DNA of 64,000 nucleotides from Erpobdella octoculata (GCA_963978895.1 OZ022247.1:11182472-11246471); one strand, 5' to 3'. Positions 11,007-22,530 are shown, numbered from the stretch's first letter. Notes: a model not told the origin generated them from the letters alone. Program-made: numbers and translations.

Positions 11007-11568
11007 ATGGAAACTGGTAATGTATCTTCTCTTTCCAGCTTAGGAAATGAAGCTCAAAATCTTAATCAATACCTGCAACAGCAGTTTCCAGCACCACCAT
11101 CGTATTCTCAGGCCACTGGTACTGCTCAACCAGGTCAAGAAACTGTCATTCATTATATTGTTGTACCCGCATCTACTATTCAACCAGTTGTGTCTCAGCT
11201 CGTTAACTTAGAGGAACAAAACAATGTGGATTTTACTGGAGCATTTGCCTTGTCCATCATCGCTAGTCTCTGCTTCGGCCTTGGACTGTTCGCTCTGAAT
11301 GAAGCCGGTGAGTTGACATCCAAAACTATTTTTCAAAACAACATTTTATGTAGATAAAACCCAAGATAATATGTTTAAGTTAATATTAAAACAATAATAA
11401 TTTTGCTGTTTTATTATTTGACGTTTTTTAGTGGATGGGGAGCGTGAACTGAAAAAAGGAAATATAACAAGTGCCAAATCAAAACTAAAATGCTCTTATA
11501 TCCTTTCCGTCATTGGAATGGTGATCGGAAGTATTGTTTTTATTTATTTACTTTCACTTATTTTATAA
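11007..11568 (+). CDS. CD225/dispanin-like two-pass membrane protein
   Basis: Two exons: 11007-11307 and 11432-11568. The 124-bp intron has GT-AG ends (donor GTGAGT, acceptor TTTTTTAG). The product is 145 residues. The N-terminal ~75 residues are Gln/Pro/Ser-rich and hydrophilic (PAPPSYSQATG). Then comes a hydrophobic segment, GAFALSIIASLCFGLGLFAL, a conserved-type loop (VDGERELKKGNITSAKSKL), and a second membrane segment, ILSVIGMVIGSIVFIYLLSL. Two hydrophobic helices joined by a basic loop with A-K-x(3)-K are the layout of the CD225/dispanin superfamily, which includes IFITM and PRRT proteins and acts in membrane fusion and trafficking. Orthology is not assigned. The start codon lies only 17 bases from the end of a Helitron-like element, so the 5' UTR or promoter is close to, or within, mobile DNA. 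Confidence 0.72.
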
Positions 11569-12490
11569 ACTTACAAAATTTTAGTATTAAATGTATGGAT
11601 GAAAATTGTAGTTTAATTGTTAGACTAACAAGTAAATTAAAAACGAATTTTTAAAACCAATGCTCTTATATGTTATTAAAACACAAATTTTGCAATCAAT
11701 TTTTTGCAAACACATATACATAAATTCCTAGATAAAAAAATATAATAAACACACACACGTACACATATACATAAATATATATAAATTAATTAAAATTAAC
11801 TAAATTAATTGACTTATTGTAAAACTAATAATTGAATATTGCATTGTCTTCTATTTTGAGCATGTATGCAAAATTTGAAAAAATCTATCATCAGGAAGTG
11901 ACTCAAAAATTGATTGCAAGATTTGAAACAGACAGAGAAACAGACAGACAGAGAAACAGACAGACAGAGAAACAGAGACGACGAGTTAATAAAAGCATTG
12001 GTAATAAAAAATTGATTTAATAAAATAGAAACAGTTGAAGATTTTTTGATATTAAATTCTTTAAAAATAAAATTCAATTTTTCAACTGAGTTGCTTGCTC
12101 AATAAAGAAAACAAAAGAAAAATGGTGAATCGATCGATGAATATCAAATATTGACTGGGCGCGTTGATTTTTACCGGATTCATTTGACACCGATTTGCTC
12201 CTATTGGTCCAGGCTCACGCCTTCTTACCGCTGTACTCTTACGTTTGACTCCTACTTAGAGCAGAAGCTACTGAGGTTGACACCAGGATTCACTAGTGCG
12301 ATAAATTTAACAACGCGTCCACTACTGGCTGTGCCCGGCCACGCGTTTCAATGGCTTTGATTAAAAAAATAATACTTTTTGATTTTTAAAGATGGTGAGT
12401 AATAAATACTGTTGTATCTCGTTTATTTGTAGTTTTAGATAAGGTCGTTATCTTAATAGATTATGTCTAGGCTAGAAATATGAGTACTTC
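11569..12490. other. 3' flank of CD225-like gene and intergenic DNA
   Basis: AT-rich. A polyadenylation-type AATAAA near 11744-11750 could end the upstream gene. A short (GACA)n-like run lies at 11928-11975. No other gene seen. Confidence 0.5.
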
Positions 12491-12576
12491 CCAGTAAACA
12501 TGGTAACTATTTTGTAACGATTCTTGTCCGTTACTTTTCAGTTACCTGGTTATGAAAAGGTTACCTGGCCCAAAGC

Positions 12577-13030
12577 AACTAAAAAGAAACGTTTCTGCAA
12601 CGTTTCCAATGTAACGAAAAAGTAACATGTAATTTGCGACTAAAAAGAAACGTTTCTGCAACGTTTCCAATGTAACGAAAAAGTAACATGTAATTTGCGA
12701 CTAAAAAGAAACGTTTCTGTAACGTTTCCAATGTAACGGAAAAGTAACATGTAATTTGCGACTAAAAAGAAACGTTTCTGTAACGTTTCCAATGTAACGG
12801 AAAAGTAACGTTTAATTTGCGACTAAAAAGAAACGTTTCTGTAACGATTCCAATGTAACGGAAAAGTAACGTGTAATTTGCGACTAAAAAGAAACGTTTC
12901 TGTAACGTTTCCAATGTAACGAAAAAGTAACATGTAATTTGCGACTAAAAAGAAACGTTTCTGCAACGTTTCCAATGTAACGTAAAAGTAACATGTAATT
13001 TGCGACTAAAAAGAAGTTACTACAACGTTT
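12577..13030. repeat. 61-bp tandem array (about 7-8 units)
   Basis: 'aaaaagaaacgtttctg' recurs at 12581, 12642, 12703, 12764, 12825, 12886 and 12947: an exact 61-bp period. Each unit contains 'caacgtttccaatgtaacg' and 'aaaagtaacatgtaatttgc'. The words resemble the TIR interior (GTAACG), so the array looks like amplified subterminal transposase sites of the 12491-16663 element. Confidence 0.88.
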
Positions 13031-13249
13031 CTAATGCAGCCAAAATGTAACGATTTGTTTTATTCATAGATGTCTATGATTTTATTATTACGGATAATAT
13101 AATATAAAAATCTTTTATAGCATATATAATTTTATAGAAAAAGTAAAGTGTTTGTTTATTTATAAAACTCAATTGCTAAAAAGCATTTAATAAAGACGCT
13201 TAATAAATGGTATTTGCATTGTGTCGTATTATATTTTCCTAGATTTTGT

Positions 13250-13335
13250 TCTATCTCATCGGTTCACTGAGAGCATGGACTCCTAAATAAAAGCTATTAT
13301 TAGCTTTTATTTAGGAGTCCATGGATGAGATAAGA
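13250..13335. repeat. Snap-back inverted repeat
   Basis: A 22-bp perfect arm beginning 'catggactcctaaataaaag' pairs with its complement across a 6-base loop. Outer flanks 'ctatctcatc' and 'gatgagata' also pair. A related half ('catggactcctaaata') occurs alone at about 37822. Confidence 0.8.
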
Positions 13336-13499
13336 TGCTAATCAAAAGTTAATTAACGACTCGCTTCTACAGCTCTTGTGTTAGAAATTATTTGAAGGTA
13401 CAAAACTAACTATACTGGTTAAAAATTACCAATCAATTCGAAACATTAGATTTTTAAACCATTTGAAACCTCTGCTTCCGGCTGCACTACTACCCCTGC

Positions 13500-13925
13500 G
13501 CTGTTTGTGAATATTTATTTTATTTATTTATTCGTGTTTTAATAAAAGACCTGACAGAACGCAGGAAATCATAAACAAATAAGCAAAAAAACAAGAAATT
13601 AAAAGAAAGTCTGTCTAGTCTATAACGAACATTCAATATTCCGCTAATTATAATGACTGGCAATAGTTAATTTTAGACAATAATAATAGAATAACGTTAT
13701 TGAATCAGCTAATAGAGTAGAAAGAAGTTAGGTTAGTAAGAGTCATAGAAGAGCATTCTAATAATAAAGTTACAAGCAAAACTAGCAGAGTGATGTTGCA
13801 TTGAAGGGAGAATACAAAATCATGTTTCCTCTTGCGAAGATTATGACCATGATTTATCATTGCGTGGTCATACTCATTTGTAAACATTTCACTTTCATTC
13901 ACACTGACATAATCTAAATGGCCAT
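13500..13925 (-). mobile_element. 3' UTR fragment of the LINE at 23040-24780
   Basis: Nearly collinear with 23085-23425: 'cctgacagaacgcaggaaat', 'attccgctaattataatgac', 'gttgcattgaa', then 'cgaagattatgaccatgatt'. No coding part is present. It is a 5'-truncated insertion of the same LINE family, nested in the 12491-16663 transposon. Confidence 0.75.
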
Positions 13926-14999
13926 ATTCTCAGGTGAGATTCTTCTTGCTTGACCAGCGAATTGCTTGATGTCACAAGTGTCTACCAACCCGTGGGTAGT
14001 CATAGACACCTTTCACTCTTCCCCATCAGCAGTTTTTTCATAAACTGTTTGAATTTTAACTTCGAACCCCTTACCAGGAGCAGGAGGTGTAATTTCTGCC
14101 GGTATAACACTTTGGAAAGAAAGCAGGAGCTAAATCTGGCTCTTGTTTAATGCCTTTCACAGAACTAATATTGTTTGTTTCTTGTTCTTAATGTTCATTC
14201 TTGCTAAATCTTGGCAAGAAACATAATCTTTTTGTTAAAAGAATGAGGTAATGTAAATAAGCCAAAGTTGAGGCTCTTTGACATTGGCTGGCAAGTTGGT
14301 AAGCTCCGCCTCCATGGCAATTACGTACAACTTATATATTGTCTGAAAGTGCGCGAAAAATCTGTTTGTTGTGAGGTCACACCGTTATTGTTTCAGTAAA
14401 TCTATCGTGTTTTGTCTGCATTTGCTAACATCTAACGAGTTTAGTTCATTCTCATTGTGTTATAATAATCAGTTAAATTCGTTGTGTTATAATAATCAGT
14501 TAGATTTTTTGATCGAAACTTTGTTACAATATGTCATCGTATTGGTCCCAGCGTAGAAAGTTGAAGCGTAAGATAGAAGTGCAGTTAGATAAAATTAGAG
14601 CCGATAATTTAGCATATATGTGGTTGGACAGTTTATTAATATATGGGAAGTTTTGAAAGAAATTAAAAGTAATCTGGCTCTCCTTGTCAGTCCGCCAACG
14701 ACAGCAGTTAATACGGCAGTTCCGGAAAACGTTCATTTCCCCATGCACTCCATGGTACAATTTGACCAGTTGGATTCAAAATTAGAATCTAAAGAATTAT
14801 TTGATGCTCTGGTAAGTCAATTACAGCATGTACTTAGATATCTAAAAAAATTTTATTAGGTTATCACTATCATAAATTCAAACATTTGTATAGGTGATTG
14901 ACTTACAAAAGCTTGGGGGAGACACAATGGCAGAGGCGTGTCGTAAGCTGCTCCGGTACACCATGAATGATGGGCTGGCTGAAAAGTTCAATTGGAAAG

Positions 15000-16086
15000 C
15001 AGAGGCGTGGATTCAGCAAAATGTTGAGGGGGGCGAAGATTTTTTAACTTAAACCCAGAGAATCTTCAAACAAAAATGACCATCCCAATATACATTTGCA
15101 TGTTGTATTTTCATTTAAATCATCTTATTAGTTAAAGAAACAGTTTAAAAAAGTTAACTTTTATTTAATATTGAATGCAGACAAAAAGCGTTTAAATTAT
15201 GAATGTAACAAAGGGTATCGACGTTCTTTCATTTTTAAAAAAATTGTCCACTGAATCATCAAGATAAAATAGACTAAAGGTACCTACTAAAAGATTGAAA
15301 AATAATAGCAGAGATTTAAGTAACTGGATATTAATCAACAAGTATGATAAATATTGCTTTCATCAACTAATTTAAATACTCAAGTGTGTGTGAACTAATA
15401 AACATAATTTAAAATGAATTAGAAAAATCTTGGTAAGAAAGCTCAAGCAACCGGGCAGGATAAAAATATGCTAATTGTTCGTCAAGCTGGGACAGATATA
15501 CGAGTCGAAATTTCATGCGAATTCGATCGGATGGACCGAAAGCAATCAATCAATCCATTAAATTTCTATAGCGCTATTTCCTTGGCGTTCAATAGCGCTC
15601 GGACACAAACTTATTAAACAGATAACTTTTAAGCCCCGACGGAAAACAGTGAGAGAAGTAGATTTAGTAACAGAAGTAGGAAGAGAGTTCCAGAGAAAGG
15701 GACCAGAGTAGGAAAAAGAGCGTTTAGCAAAAGAATGTTTAACAGAAAGAAAAAGTGGAAAATAGCAATTTTTAATTTTAAACATTAGTAAGCAAATTTT
15801 AAAAATCACCCTATATCTAAGAGGAAGCCAGAGAAGAAGAAAAAGAGATGGAGAGATATGAGAAAAGTAAGAGGTGCGAGAAACTAAGCACTAAAAATTG
15901 AAACATATTAGCAGTAGATTATAGATTATAAGTAATATAATTTAAAAAAGTATGATAAATACTGTTTTTATCAACTAATCTAAATACTTATTCATGGGTT
16001 AGCTAGAAAAGTTATTTTTTCTATTTGGTGGAAAAATCTTGAGGGGGGCCATGGCCCCCCTCAGCCCCTCCCAATCCACGCCTCTG
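15000..16086. mobile_element. Non-autonomous hAT element, TSD TTGGAAAG
   Basis: The terminal inverted repeat CAGAGGCGTGGATT (15000) matches AATCCACGCCTCTG at the right end (16086). Both sides are flanked by TTGGAAAG (14992-14999, 16087-16094), the 8-bp duplication expected of hAT elements. The body carries a LINE fragment but no hAT transposase. Insertion breaks the DUF4806-type gene. Confidence 0.9.
15540..15830 (-). mobile_element. LINE (CR1/L2-like) 3' fragment
   Basis: The minus strand encodes SFAKRSFSYSGPFLWNSL followed by PTSVTKSTSLTVFRRGLK. This is the typical C-terminal tail of CR1/L2-type reverse transcriptase proteins, with a GPxLWNSLP core. It lies inside the hAT element. Confidence 0.7.
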
Positions 16087-16889
16087 TTGGAAAGGGAATG
16101 GTGGTAAAAAAAAATGGAAAGCACCTTTTTCAAAGAACTTATCATTAGTTAGCTTAACTAAACTATTAGCAAAGTCATTTTAAAAATATTAGATATCTAA
16201 CAACAATTTTTTTAAAACTTTCTCAGAAACTCTCCAAACCAATAGACGCTTCCACGATTCGTCAGCCAAGGAAATTGAGGTTGTGACAAAGAAGTGGATA
16301 AAGTTTGCACATGAGAGGCTGAACCGAAAGGAGAAGAAATGACATTTATATAGAGCTCAAAAGACTTTCTTTAAATAATTTTTTTTATAAATTTGCAAAT
16401 ATTGTTTCAGTTTTGTCTATTGATGACCGTATTTGAAGTGATAATAATTTGCATGAGCAAATAATAGAGGAGGTTTCTAAAGCGTTACATTGTAAACGTT
16501 TCTAAAACGTTACACGGGAAACGTTTCGTTTCTAAAACGTTACTCAGGAAACGTTTCTTTAACGCACAGCCGATGAGCAAAACAACCGAAAAGAAACGCG
16601 TTTCTTGTAACCAAAAATGAACGGTTAAGAAACGTTACAAAGTGGTTACAATGTTTACTGGGTTATCAGCTCATCGACTTGCTATCGGCTTTTCAGCTAT
16701 TTCTGCTTCTCGGCACCTATTATCGTTTAGTCACTCTCGGCATTAATTAAATAACATTATGATTCCATCTAAAAAACATACTCATCATCAGAACTTCTCT
16801 CATTCCGTGCTTATGGTCTGCAAATATCCCGACCTGTACGTAAACAATTATTTCTTTTCTATTTGTGGAATCCCAATCATCCTCGCCAG

Positions 16890-17070
16890 GGCTCCCACTT
16901 CAAACTTGCAATTAAGTCTTCTTAAATATAAAGTCGGATCCTAGAATGCTTACTCTATTTTCAATAAATCGGCTGCCATTCAGGATTATATTGGTTCAGA
17001 AGACTTGAATATTTTCGGCATCGTTGAGACACATCACGAGTCCTCCTTCTCACCTTCTCACCTTCTCTCA
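16890..17070 (+). mobile_element. LINE endonuclease fragment
   Basis: Plus strand reads AYSIFNKSAAIQDYIGSEDL, then NIFGIVETHHE. It matches the NxxSI.NK...D...I.ETxH start of the APE-type endonuclease of CR1/jockey-like LINEs. Only this short 5' piece is present. Confidence 0.6.
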
Positions 17071-17170
17071 TTGCCTCTACACCCTCAACCAGTGTTGTTA
17101 ACAATAGCCAGAAATTGTATTGGCAATACCAATCCCATTAAGCACTTGAAAAAGTATTGACCATACCAAT

Positions 17171-17935
17171 ACAGTAGGATCTCGCTTATACGACCCCCCC
17201 GCTACACGACTTTAGTGCTTATACGACCTAAAAATTTTGCACGGATTGAAATATCCCTACTCTTCCATACTAATCTGTTTCTGTTATGCAACAAACTCCG
17301 TAACATGACCAACGACTTTGTTTCTGAGGCATTATTTGCATAAATAACTCTACTATGCGACCTGCAGTAGATGAAACCCCTTGAAATTGCTTGTAGATAT
17401 GTGTAATAAAAGCCAGTGGGGTTTTGTTAATTTTCACGTTCCTTTGGACTGTCTACTCTTCAGACCAAATCAACTTTATATTTCGGTTCATGTGATGTCA
17501 CAAATTCTACAGAGGCTCTAGAGTTTGATGATGATATGGTAGACCATTTAATCCTGACGGGAATCAATTTCGAAAAGTATGTCAATTGCGATGCTAATGA
17601 GCCAACAAGTTCGAATGTCCAAGGCGTCCCAGTTGTGGTTGAAGAAGAGGAAAACCTTGAAGACATTGATTCAAAAGATTCGGATGATGAATTCATTAGC
17701 AGTCAAACTACAATTTTCTATCTTAATAGGCTTTTAAAGTATGCTTGTAAGCACGACAACAGTACGCTAGCTAGTCATCTCATTAAAGCGTCTTTGGAGA
17801 TGTGTAGTGTTAAATTAAATAATTTAAAATAAACTGTTTTGAACTATTTTAAATCATAACTTTTTTATATGACTGTTAGTTGATTTAAAAAAAAAACTAC
17901 TGATTACTCTTTGTTGTCTGTATATACTGCCCCGT
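17171..17935 (+). mobile_element. Tigger/pogo-type DNA transposon remnant
   Basis: CAGTAGGATCTCGCTTATACG, preceded by TA, is a typical Tigger/pogo terminal repeat at a TA target. Inside, 17536-17832 encodes NFEKYVNCDANEP...DDEFISSQTTIFYLNRLLKYA, the acidic C-terminal tail of Tigger-type DDE transposases. The DDE core is missing and the right TIR was not found. The right end is probably lost to the Helitron-like element that begins near 17940. Confidence 0.65.
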
Positions 17936-17939
17936 TGCA

Positions 17940-19180
17940 TAAACACAAAAGTCAAGGCCTGCACTCAACCAGTTTTAACGGGCACAAAATCGTTAGTACT
18001 TGGAAACTAATTTTTCGAAAAAATTATGAAACACGTATCTTATAATTTTGTAAAAAAACCTTAATATTGAGTTTTAATGTTTTTACATTTCAGTTATTGA
18101 GTTTTCAAGCAAATATACTCCTTTTCTCGCTTTACATTTGTAGTCCTGGAAGCCAGAACAAAAAATTTTTATAAAACATTTGTAACTTTATCTTCTAAGT
18201 AGTATTTAGTTATTAATTTGTATATTTGTTGTATTTTTAGTTTCAGAGTCGCAGTTATTTTACAAAAAAACATAACCCATATATTTCCCCTCCACATTTG
18301 AAGTCCTGGAAACCAAATTTTCAAAAATTAATAAAACATGTAATTTGTTATCTTGTAAAAATAATTTCGGTACTAAATTGCAAAATTTTAACATTTTTAG
18401 TTTTTTGAGTTTTCAATCAAATTCTTATTTCCATCCCACATTTGAAATGGTGAAACACGTGTTTTTTTATTTTTTAAGAAAAATCTAGATACCAAATTTC
18501 AAAATTTTTTCATTTTTGGTTTTTGAGAAAAAATTTGTTTTAAAACTTTTTCATTTTTAGTTTTTTTTTAACCCACATTTGAGGTCCTGGAAACCAAATT
18601 ATCAAACATTGGTAAAACACGTATATCTTTATTTTTCGAGTAAATACTAAATACTAATTTTTACATCGGTAGCATTTACAGTTTTTAAATAGCAGTTATT
18701 CTAAAAAAACAAATAATCTTATTTTCCACCTCACATTTGAGGTCCCGGAAACCAAATTTTCAAAAATTGTGAAACACTTCTATCTTTATTTATTGAGTAG
18801 ATACTAAATACTAATTTTTACATCTGTAGCACTTACAGTTTTTTAGTAGCAGTAATTAAAAAAAAAAAAACAAATAACCCTATTTTCAACCCCACATTTG
18901 AGGTCCTGAAACCAAATTTTTATAAAATGGTAAAACACGTATTTTCTCAATATTAAGAAAAATCTAGATACCAAATTTCAAAAGCCCTTCGCTTTTGGTT
19001 TTCGAGATATACGTTGTTTTAGAAAAACGTTTTTCCAGTTTCATTCTCAGGAGCATAATTTTCAAAAACCGTTTCTTAGTGAGTGCTTACGCTATAAGAG
19101 TAATATAAGTTCCAAATTTCACGTTCCTAGGATAAGGCGTTTGAGCTCGGCGTTGATTATCAGTCAGTCAGTCAGTCAGG
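17940..19180 (-). mobile_element. Helitron-like family 2, truncated copy
   Basis: The minus-strand 5' end (right side) is 'caagtcctgactgactgact', 'aacgccgagctcaaacgcct' and 'taggaacgtgaaatttggaa'. The body is a degenerate ~155-bp tandem repeat containing 'cacatttgaggtcctggaaa'. The 3' end is missing: the left side joins Tigger sequence. Confidence 0.65.
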
Positions 19181-19184
19181 ACTT

Positions 19185-19351
<167 letters not shown>

Positions 19352-20878
19352 TACTAGCAGTGCCCGTAGCGGCTTCGCTCGCATGAAATTAGAGAATTTG
19401 AACCGTGTATACATAGTAGAGTACTGCACGGATCAATTTTTTAGGTCTCGGCTCGGCCCGTCGACAACTTGGCCCAGCCCGTTTCAAAAACCGAAATTCC
19501 TGACCCGGCACGGCCCGTCTAATATGGGCCCGGCCCGTTTTTACAGGCCTAGAAGTTCTATATACTTGATGAAAAACTTCGGCCCGTCCCACCTTGACTT
19601 CAGGTTTAGCCCGGCCCGTCTGAACACCCTAAAATCACTCAAATGTCTATATACTTGGTTAAAAATCTCGGCCCGTCCCACCTTGATTTAAGGTTTGGGC
19701 AGGGCCGTATGAAGACCCTAAAATAACGGCTTGGCCCGTCCGTCCGGTGATAAACTGTACTCATCTACTTTTAACCGGCACAAAACCTCAAAATACTAAT
19801 TTTCACATTTGTAGCACTTACAGTTTTTGAGTAGCAGTTATTTTAAAATCAAATAACCTTTTTTCTACTTCACATTTGAGGTCCTGGAAGCCAAATTTTC
19901 AAAAAATGGTGAAACACGTATATCATTATTTTTAGAGTAGAAACTAAATGCTAATTTTACTTTTGTAGCATTTACAGTTTTTGAGTAGCAGTTACTTTAA
20001 AAACCAAGTAACCCTATTTTCCACCCCATATTTGAAGTCCTGGAAACCAAATTTTCAAAAAATGCTAAAACACGTATTTCATTATTTTTGGAGTAGAAAC
20101 TAAATACTAATTTTTACTCCTGTAGCATTCACAGTTTTTGAGTAGCAGCTACTTTAAAAACCCAATAACCCAATTTTCTAACCCACATTTGAGGTCCGGG
20201 AAACCGAATTTTCAAAAAATGCTGAAAAACGTATCTTTTTATTTTTTAAGAAGAATCCATATACCATAAAATCCATAAAATTGGGAAAACACGTATATCA
20301 TTATTTCCAGAGTAGAAACCAAATACTAATTTTTACTCCTGTAGCATCTACAGTTTTCGAGTAGCAGTTACATTATTAAGAACCAACTAACCTTATTTTC
20401 CACCCCACATTTGAGGTCCTGGAAACCAAATTTAAAAAAAAATGGTAAAACACGTATATCTTTATTTTTAGAATAGAAACTAAAATCTAATTTTTACATC
20501 TTTGGTATTCACATTTTTTGAGTAGCAGTTACTTTAAAAAACAAATAACCCTATTTTTCACCCCACATTTGAGGTCCCGGAAACCGAATTTTCAAAAAAT
20601 GCTGAAAAACGTATCTTTTTATTTTTTAAGAAGAATCCATATACCAAATCTCAAAATCTCCTCATTTTGGTTTTCGAGATATACATTGTTTTAGAAAAAA
20701 GTTTGTTTTCCAGTTTCTTCCCTCAGGAGCAAAATTTTAAAAAATCCTTTCTTAGTGGATGCTTACGCAATAAAAGTAATATAAGTTCCAAATTTCACGT
20801 TCCTAGGATAAGGCGTTTGAGCTCGGCGTTGATTATCAGTCAGTCAGTCAGGACATGTTCTTTTTTATATATAGATAA
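19352..20878 (-). mobile_element. Helitron-like family 2, full-length copy
   Basis: Read on the minus strand, it starts TCTATATATAAAAAAGAACA at 20878. It ends with an AGCG/CGCT mini-hairpin ('agcgaagccgct'), 'acgggcactg' and CTAGT at 19352. TC...CTAG ends with a short GC-rich hairpin are Helitron-type. The interior is a ~155-bp tandem repeat (conserved 'tttgaggtcctggaaaccaa' at about 19876, 20030 and 20187). A 'ggcccg'-rich block lies near the 3' end (19440-19745). There is no Rep/helicase gene, so it is non-autonomous. Confidence 0.68.
19860..20650. repeat. ~155-bp internal tandem repeat of family 2
   Basis: Each unit holds 'gtagcattcacagtttttga', 'gtagcagttactttaaaaac', 'cacatttgaggtcctggaaa' and 'cacgtatatcattatttt'. 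Copies diverge by substitutions and small indels. The same units build the copies at 18000, 26000-27200 and 38900-39800. Confidence 0.85.
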
Positions 20879-20899
20879 ATCGTGGACAAACAGACAAAC

Positions 20900-21547
20900 A
20901 GACAGACAGACAAGAAAGCAAGTTAAGAAAAACGTGGTAAAAAGAAATAAATAAAGATAAATTTAAAGATAAATTTAATAATAATAATTTGCATGCCTTT
21001 TGATTTTTGAATGACTCTCAATAATTCAAACTATTTTCATAATTTAGTTTTTTTAGTGCTAGTCTGACAGTGTAATACTATTAAATACTATTAACCCCAA
21101 TATTGCTGAAACTGATTAATTCGAAGAAACAATTTAAAGCTTAATGTCAAACCACACAATTGTTATAACAATATAAGTATAATGATATACTTGATATATA
21201 ATAGGGTGTCCCAGAAAATATTTTTTCAGGAAGTCAAGAGGCGCCTTCTAGAAAGTTTCTATATGATAATACAATGCTCCTGGCAAAATTTCAGTTCATT
21301 TGAATAATATTTAGAGGTCCCTCAAAGATTTTGAGTTTCATCAACTCGACCATCGATGTCTCGCGAGAACTCAAAAGTGTACTGTAAATTATGCATTGCA
21401 TCCATAGTAAATTATATTACATTATTTATTATTTAAAACCTCTATAGTCTAAACAGCTGTTGGAGAGTAGATTTTATAAATATATTGATATGCTGGTGGG
21501 GCCTTGATTGATCAGTAAACAAACAAGTAAATTTTGCTGAGAAATCT
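20900..21547. other. AT-rich sequence, no gene seen
   Basis: Contains a short CAGACAGA run (20890-20915). A terminus-like 'agggtgtcccaga' at about 21204 could mark an old DNA transposon end. No coding region was recognised until 21548. Confidence 0.4.
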
Positions 21548-22129
21548 TTGAAAAACTGTAATTTCAAATTTTTTTTCAGTTTTTACACAAAAAATCACAG
21601 GCAAGTCTCTGCTGTTCGAATCAAACTAGACTTTCAATCAAGGAAATCTAAATCTGCTGTTCCTTGGGATGGCAAATTGCTGCCTGATGTCACTGGCCTA
21701 GAGAGCAAACTTGTAGATCGCCTGCCTGTTCTTGTTTCCTCTCTCATAGATGGAAGTACTAAACTTTTTGGTGTACCCAAGTTAACTTCTGGGACTGGAC
21801 AAATAGCTGCTAATGCAGTACTTGACCTTCTGCGATCATGGGAGTGTTATAATCGTGTTATCGGTATGTGTTTCGATACGACGGTCTCAAACACAGAGAG
21901 AATTAATGGAGCATGTACACTTCTTGAAAACGAGATTGGTCGGAATCTGTTATGGATGGCGTGCAGGCACCACATGTTTGAGGTTTTTTTGTCAGATAGC
22001 TTTCAAGTATGTCTTGGACCATCAACTGCAACTGGTCCAGATATCCTTATTTTTAAGAGATTCCACGAGAAATGGTCTGATCTAAATCATGATATCTTCA
22101 AACAACGAACACGAATAGTATGGTTATGA
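21548..22129 (+). pseudogene. Transposase-like fragment (hAT-like cellular/transposon family)
   Basis: An open frame of 193 codons. The credible part begins after about residue 35 and includes PWDGKLLPDVTG, DRLPVLVSSLIDG, GMCFDTTVSNTERINGACTL and WMACRHHMFEVFLSD. This CFDTTxSNT...GACxLLE...ACRHH block is known from uncharacterised invertebrate transposon proteins, probably hAT-like with a DDE-type fold. The N-terminal methionine lies in low-complexity DNA and is not a trustworthy start. The frame ends after IFKRFHEKWSDLNHD without the C-terminal half. Confidence 0.6.
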
Positions 22130-22384
22130 CAAAAAAAATCTGGATGAAACCACTTGCAATTAAGAAAAGTTTGTGTATAATTTATGAATATAAATTTCAT
22201 TTTTCTTTTTTTTTCAAAAAAGTTCCCTCACCTCTAAGGATGAAAAAGTGAAATAATAATTTTTTTCAAAAAAGGACATGTTCTTTTAGCTTTATTCAAA
22301 AGATTTATATTAATGACTATAAGCAACTTCTATTAACAAAGAACATACAGAATAGTTAGTAATCTGTAAAAAATGTTCAAACAT

Positions 22385-22530
22385 TATTTTTTCAGATTCA
22401 ATAAATCAAATTTTCTCGATTTTGCATGAAGTTCCTTCATCAATTTTACAGCACGTTCAGCAATTTGGTTGGATCTGGGAATGTCAATTAATGACTCCTC
22501 GACTGACCAATGCGTCTGTAAACCTTTAAT
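22385..22530 (-). pseudogene. C-terminal transposase fragment, same family, opposite strand
   Basis: The minus strand reads HWSVEESLIDIPRSNQIAER followed by AVKLMKELHAKSRKFDL. PRSNQxAERxVKL resembles the conserved C-terminal motif of the family represented at 21548-22129, but inverted relative to it. The element is therefore rearranged or two copies are present. Confidence 0.45.

Larger units (their letters stand above)
14531..16342 (+). pseudogene. Transposon-borne DUF4806-type gene, interrupted by hAT element
   Basis: The start at 14531 (MSSYWSQRRKLKRKIEVQL) resembles the N-terminus of uncharacterised transposon proteins. A further coding exon ends at a consensus donor at 14811/14812 (GTAAGT). 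The next exon starts at 14894 and reads VIDLQKLGGDTMAEACRKL...NDGLAEKFNW, a DUF4806-like LGG...NW core. It is cut at 14999 by a 1.1-kb insertion and resumes at 16087 (KGNGGKKKW). A last exon, 16227-16342, gives VVTKKWIKFAHERLNRK and a stop. The exon near 14620 appears to need a frame change, so decay beyond the insertion is likely. DUF4806 has no established activity. Confidence 0.55.
12491..16663. mobile_element. DNA transposon with TIR CCCAGTAAACAT
   Basis: The left end CCCAGTAAACATGGTAAC is matched at the right end by the inverted CCCAGTAAACATTGTAAC. Similarity continues imperfectly for about 45 bp, including TTTGTAACG. The interior holds a 61-bp tandem array near the left end, GTTAC/AACGTTTC words near both ends, and a plus-strand DUF4806-like gene. 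A target duplication is not clear (at most TT). Several younger elements are nested inside. No catalytic transposase domain is recognisable, so the superfamily is undetermined. Confidence 0.68.

Noticed and set aside
12577..13030. CRISPR-like appearance of the 61-bp regular array
   Set aside because: The repeat has no unique spacers; the whole unit repeats. The genome is eukaryotic and the words match the transposon's TIR interior.
17536..17832. Independent small acidic host protein
   Set aside because: The sequence matches the style of Tigger transposase C-termini and a Tigger-type TIR lies 365 bp upstream on the same strand.
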